NCBI RefSeq assembly: GCF_001591365.1
Contig: NZ_BCUT01000005.1
Span: 620,001-684,000, forward strand
Length of the DNA stretch: 64,000 nt
Direction of reading: 5' to 3'
Source: Variovorax paradoxus NBRC 15149
Lineage (GTDB): Bacteria; Pseudomonadota; Gammaproteobacteria; Burkholderiales; Burkholderiaceae_C
The notes under the pieces were generated by a model, which worked only from the letters and a program-made list of their open reading frames with translations, had not been told where the DNA came from and did no database searches. The stretch's first letter is position 1; each line of letters opens with the position of its first letter. Positions 61,008 to 64,000 of the stretch are shown one piece after another. Made by a program: the position numbers and the translations under genes.

Positions 61008-61745
61008 TCAGCCGCGCAAGGTGAAGCTCTCGAGCGCGCCCTTCATGGCCTTGGGCAGCGGGTGGGCCAGCTCGCCGCGCTTGCTGGTCGAGAGCTTCAG
61101 CGCGACCAGCGATTCGACCAGCCTGGTGGCCGCGGCCACGCCGTCGATCACCGGCACGCCGAGCAGGCCGCCGATGTGCTCGCACAGGTCGGTCATGCCG
61201 GCGCAGCCGAGGACGATGCAGTCGGAGCCGTCTTCCGCGAGCGCGCGGCGGCATTCGTCGACGATGCGCTCGCGCGCCTGGGAACCGGGCTCCTCGAGCT
61301 CGAGCACCGGCAGCTCGCAGGCGCGCACCTGGGCGCAGAAGCGCTCCATGCCGTAGACCTCGGCCAGGTGCCAGGCCTGGCCCATCGTGCGGCCGAGCGT
61401 GGTCACCACGCTGAAGCGGCTGCCCACCATGCTGGCCAGGTGCATCGCGGCTTCGGCGATGCCCACCACCGGGCCGCGCGCCAGTTCGCGCGCCGCCTTC
61501 AGGCCCGGATCGCCGAAGCAGGCGATCACGTAGCCGTCGAAGCCTTCGCGCTCGCCGGCCGCAATTTCCTGCAGCAGGCCGGGCACGGCCAGCGCCTCGT
61601 CGTAGTGGCTTTCGATGGAGGCCGGCCCCATGGCCGGGCTGACCGCGACGATCTGCGTGCCGGCGCTCGCCACCGCGCGGGCGCAGGCGCCGATCTTCTC
61701 GGTCATGCTCCAGGTGGTGTTGGGATTGATGATCTTGATGCGCAC
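61008..61745 (-). CDS. Aspartate/glutamate-racemase family protein (hydantoin/allantoin racemase type)
   Basis: 245 residues from a GTG at 61745 (MRIKIINPNTTWSMTEKIG is the family N-terminus). Two active-site cysteines are kept in YVIACFGDPGLKAAR and CIVLGCAGMTDL, as in HyuE and allantoin racemases. These cofactor-independent enzymes interconvert 5-substituted hydantoin or allantoin enantiomers through acid/base cysteines. It follows the NCS1 permease by 30 bases, which fits hydantoin/allantoin import, but no hydantoinase, allantoinase or carbamoylase is present in the window. Confidence 0.88.
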   Translation of the reverse strand: MRIKIINPNTTWSMTEKIGACARAVASAGTQIVAVSPAMGPASIESHYDEALAVPGLLQEIAAGEREGFDGYVIACFGDPGLKAARELARGPVVGIAEAAMHLASMVGSRFSVVTTLGRTMGQAWHLAEVYGMERFCAQVRACELPVLELEEPGSQARERIVDECRRALAEDGSDCIVLGCAGMTDLCEHIGGLLGVPVIDGVAAATRLVESLVALKLSTSKRGELAHPLPKAMKGALESFTLRG

Positions 61746-61775
61746 GGCGCGGCCCTTTCTTTCTCTTTCAGTGTT

Positions 61776-63269
61776 TCAAGTCTTGTTGCTGCGGTTCAGC
61801 AGGGCGTAGATGACGAAGCCCAGTGCCATGCCGATGAACCATGCATAGTTCGCGCCACCGCGCAGCACCGGCACCATCACGCAGAGGATCGGCACCAGCG
61901 CGGAGGGGACCAGCGCCTGGATCGCCTTCGGGTTGTAGCCGCCGCTGTACCAGTATTCGCCCTTGGGGCTCATGGTGTAGAGCGCGTCCACGTCGATGCG
62001 CTGCTTGCGCACGATGTAGTAGTCGGCAATCAGGATGCCGAACAGCGGGCCGATGAAGGAGCCCAGCACGTCGAGCGTGTAGTGGATGACCTCGGGGCTG
62101 TTGTAGAGGTTCCACGGCGTGAGGAACACCGAGCCCACCGCCGCGATCATGCCGCCCGTGCGCCAGCTGATGTGCTGCGGCGCCACGTTCGAAAAGTCGA
62201 AGGCCGGCGAGACGAAGTTGGCGACGATGTTGATGCCGATGGTCGCGATCATGAAGGTCAGCGCGCCCAGCACCACGGCGGTGGTGCTGTCGATCTTGCC
62301 CACGGTATGCACCGGATCGGTGATGAGTTCGCCGAACACCGGCAGCGTGGCCGCGGTGGTGATCACCGTCAGCAGCGAGAAGAACACGAAGTTGATCGGC
62401 AGGCCCCAGAAGTTGCCCTTCTTCACCGCGTCGAAGCTCTTGCCGTAGCGCGAGAAGTCGCCGAAGTTGAGCATCGGGCCGCTGAAGTAGCTCACCACCA
62501 GCGCAATGGCCGAGAGCATCACCGGCAGCGCGTCCCAGCCCTGGAACTTGATGCCGCCCAGGTTCAGGTCGATCTTGCTCCAGCCGGCCTTCCACACCAG
62601 CCAGCCGCAAAGCACGGCCATCACCACGTACACGGCCGGGCCGGCCCAGTCGATGAACTTGCGGATCGCTTCCATGCCGTGCCAGAACACGAAGGCCTGC
62701 AGCACCCACATGACCATGAACGCCACCCAGCCCAGCGCCGAGAGCCCCACGAAGCCGTGCTGCGCCACGTCGGCATACGGCGCGAGGTTCGGGAACAAGT
62801 GCAGCGCCAGCACCATGAAGGCGGCCGAGGCCAGGTAGGTCTGCACGCCGTACCAGGCCACCGCGATCAGCCCGCGGATGATGGCCGGGATGTTGGCGCC
62901 CAGCACGCCGAAGGGCGCGCGGCACACCACGGGATAGGGCACGCCCGTCACCTGGCTCGGCTTGGCCACCAGGTTGCAGAAGAACTGCACGATCACGATG
63001 CCCACCAGCAGCGACACCAGCACCTGCCAGCTCGACAGGCCCAGCGCAAACAGGCTGCCGGCCGTGATGTAGCCGCCCACGCTGTGCACGTCGGACATCC
63101 AGAACGCAAAGATGTTGTATTGGCCCCAGGTCTGCTTGCGCAGCGGGGCCAGGTCTTCGTTGGTCAGCCGCGGGTGGTAGCCGGGCTTGATCAGCGCATT
63201 GGATTCGGCATGCGGCGCATGGCCGGCTTCGCTTGCCCCCGCGGGAGCCTGGCTGACGACTGTGCTCAT
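61776..63269 (-). CDS. NCS1 nucleobase/hydantoin/allantoin:cation symporter
   Basis: 497 residues with 12 membrane helices, LeuT-like fold. NCS1 motifs: LAPLRKQTWGQYNIFAFWMSDVHSVGGYITAGSLFALGLSSWQV (helix 1, with the WMSD/H region), the CRAPFGVLGANIPAIIRG segment, and GPMLNFGDFSRYGKS. Related proteins are Mhp1 (hydantoin) and PucI/YbbW (allantoin). First gene of the operon with the racemase and GntR regulator. The ATG at 63269 follows GGAAAGACC. A GntR-type palindrome lies 76 bases upstream. Confidence 0.93.
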   Translation of the reverse strand: MSTVVSQAPAGASEAGHAPHAESNALIKPGYHPRLTNEDLAPLRKQTWGQYNIFAFWMSDVHSVGGYITAGSLFALGLSSWQVLVSLLVGIVIVQFFCNLVAKPSQVTGVPYPVVCRAPFGVLGANIPAIIRGLIAVAWYGVQTYLASAAFMVLALHLFPNLAPYADVAQHGFVGLSALGWVAFMVMWVLQAFVFWHGMEAIRKFIDWAGPAVYVVMAVLCGWLVWKAGWSKIDLNLGGIKFQGWDALPVMLSAIALVVSYFSGPMLNFGDFSRYGKSFDAVKKGNFWGLPINFVFFSLLTVITTAATLPVFGELITDPVHTVGKIDSTTAVVLGALTFMIATIGINIVANFVSPAFDFSNVAPQHISWRTGGMIAAVGSVFLTPWNLYNSPEVIHYTLDVLGSFIGPLFGILIADYYIVRKQRIDVDALYTMSPKGEYWYSGGYNPKAIQALVPSALVPILCVMVPVLRGGANYAWFIGMALGFVIYALLNRSNKT

Positions 63270-63344
63270 GGTCTTTCCTCGTGCGAATGGGTGGATGGAG
63301 GACCGTTTCCAGCGCAGATTCCGCACCGGTGATCGGGTGCGTTA

Positions 63345-63356
63345 TTTGTATACAAA
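63345..63356. promoter_or_regulatory. GntR-type operator TTTGTATACAAA upstream of the NCS1 operon
   Basis: Perfect 12-base palindrome 76 bases before the NCS1 start codon. Its core TTGTATACAA closely matches the dctA site (CTTGCATACAAG) and the NCS2 site (TGTATACA). The operon's own GntR gene (60205) is the first candidate binder. Confidence 0.65.
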
Positions 63357-63432
63357 AACCGTGTGCAATCAAGCCCATCCGGCAAATCATATATCCGTAG
63401 ATTCCCTGAGATGGCGGCCGGCAGCGCCAACG

Positions 63433-63468
63433 AAAAAAGGCGCCCTGGCCCGTGGCCATGGCGCCTTT
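63433..63468 (-). terminator. Intrinsic terminator after the SET-domain gene
   Basis: Nine-base stem AAAGGCGCC/GGCGCCTTT with an inner TGGC/GCCA extension, followed on the minus strand by six T residues. It lies 27 bases past the SET gene stop codon. Confidence 0.85.
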
Positions 63469-63494
63469 CGAGGGCGAGCGGAGCCGGTGGGCGG

Positions 63495-63974
63495 TCAGTC
63501 GGCCTCGGCCGGGGACAGCATCGTTCCGCGGCAGTGGGGCGAGCCGCAGTGGCAGGGGTATTTGTCGGCGGTCGAGCCGTCGTCCGCGGTCAGCGAGTAG
63601 TCGATGAACAGCTCGTCGCCGGCATCCACGGCAACCAGGGTCTGGAACTTGAGCATCAACTCGCCCGCCTCGTCGTACTCCTCGACCGCTTCGCAGTTGG
63701 GGTCGCAGGCGTGGTTCAGGTGGCGCGTGCCGTTGCCGCCCTTGGCGCCGTCGATCGTTTCCTGGTTGGAGAGCGTGAACAGGTAGGTGAGCTGGTCGTT
63801 CCACGTCCTGGCGGCGATCTCCTGCTGCGTGTAGCGCCGGCCTTCGTAGAGGCCGAGGAAGGCCTGGGCGGGCAGGTCGCGCGTCGCGAAGGCGCCGAGC
63901 CCGTGCACGCCGCTGGGGCCGACACGGATGAAGGGCGTGGACGAGGTCTGCTTGCGGGTTTTCATGCCGCTCAT
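63495..63974 (-). CDS. SET-domain protein (putative protein lysine methyltransferase)
   Basis: 159 residues, essentially one SET domain. Key motifs: GVHGLGAFATRDLPAQ near the N-terminus, RHLNHACDPNCEA (the NHxxxPN AdoMet/knot motif), GDELFIDYS (catalytic tyrosine) and a post-SET-like CHCGSPHCRG with four cysteines for zinc. Bacterial SET proteins are small and sometimes methylate histone-like or host proteins; the target is unknown. Two in-frame ATGs at 63974 and 63965 are possible; the first has a weak GAAGAG site. The upstream promoter lies at the window edge. Confidence 0.82.
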   Translation of the reverse strand: MSGMKTRKQTSSTPFIRVGPSGVHGLGAFATRDLPAQAFLGLYEGRRYTQQEIAARTWNDQLTYLFTLSNQETIDGAKGGNGTRHLNHACDPNCEAVEEYDEAGELMLKFQTLVAVDAGDELFIDYSLTADDGSTADKYPCHCGSPHCRGTMLSPAEAD

Positions 63975-64000
63975 TCTGCAGGCTCTTCGTCCTGCTGCGC

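Overview
The window is a high-GC, gene-dense bacterial chromosome segment. Gene content and style point to a metabolically versatile betaproteobacterium of the family Comamonadaceae, most like Variovorax: many single-gene substrate-binding proteins (one Bug type, two NMT1 type), several LysR/GntR regulators next to their targets, TRAP and NCS1/NCS2 importers, an orphan Gcl-Hyi-GlxR module, and short palindromic intergenic repeats. This placement rests on recognised protein families and base composition, not on a database search. No rRNA, tRNA, CRISPR array, insertion sequence or phage gene is visible, and no stretch longer than 300 bases lacks a gene (the largest gaps are 22017-22312 and 23396-23693, both described below).

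Layout. 0-11 kb: envelope and stress genes (extensin-like/M15-like protein, PrsW-type membrane protease, NlpC/P60 lipoprotein, CstA peptide/pyruvate transporter with its YbdD partner, a TonB-dependent siderophore receptor, small secreted proteins, an alpha/beta hydrolase). 11-17 kb: a sulfur amino-acid catabolic cluster (cysteine-dioxygenase-type thiol dioxygenase, four-domain rhodanese, Bug receptor, cystathionine beta-lyase) with a divergent LysR regulator. 17-20 kb: EamA exporter and beta-hydroxyacid dehydrogenase with a second divergent LysR. 19.6-31 kb: an orphan urease accessory protein UreD, two NMT1-type substrate-binding proteins, two nucleoside-deaminase-like enzymes, one complete ABC transporter, a Rieske oxygenase, a D-amino-acid dehydrogenase with its Lrp-type regulator, OsmC and an LpxO-type hydroxylase. 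30.6-38 kb: a TRAP transporter, NADP-malic enzyme and a flavin enzyme with halogenase-like motifs. 37.7-42.3 kb: glyoxylate carboligase, hydroxypyruvate isomerase and tartronate semialdehyde reductase with a divergent LysR. 42.3-47.6 kb: exported carotenoid oxygenase, DUF2141 protein, AI-2E-family permease, DctA and a GntR regulator. 47.8-50.2 kb: a two-gene glycosyltransferase/outer-membrane-barrel locus that looks like a minimal exopolysaccharide system. 50.2-54.5 kb: alpha-ketoglutarate-type MFS transporter with a DctB-like/FixJ-like two-component system. 54.5-64 kb: aldo/keto reductase, urate/xanthine-type NCS2 permease, esterase, SDR reductase with divergent TetR, an NCS1 permease-racemase-GntR operon and a SET-domain protein.

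How it fits together. Much of the window concerns scavenging nitrogen- and sulfur-containing small molecules and organic acids: import (NCS1, NCS2, ABC, TRAP, DctA, MHS), deamination or racemisation, and disposal of C2/C3 products by Gcl-Hyi-GlxR and malic enzyme. Shared DNA motifs suggest cross-talk. A TTGTATACAA-type GntR box lies upstream of dctA, the NCS2 permease and the NCS1 permease. An AGAAGC(A/G)TTCA motif links the two NMT1 systems and the Rieske gene.
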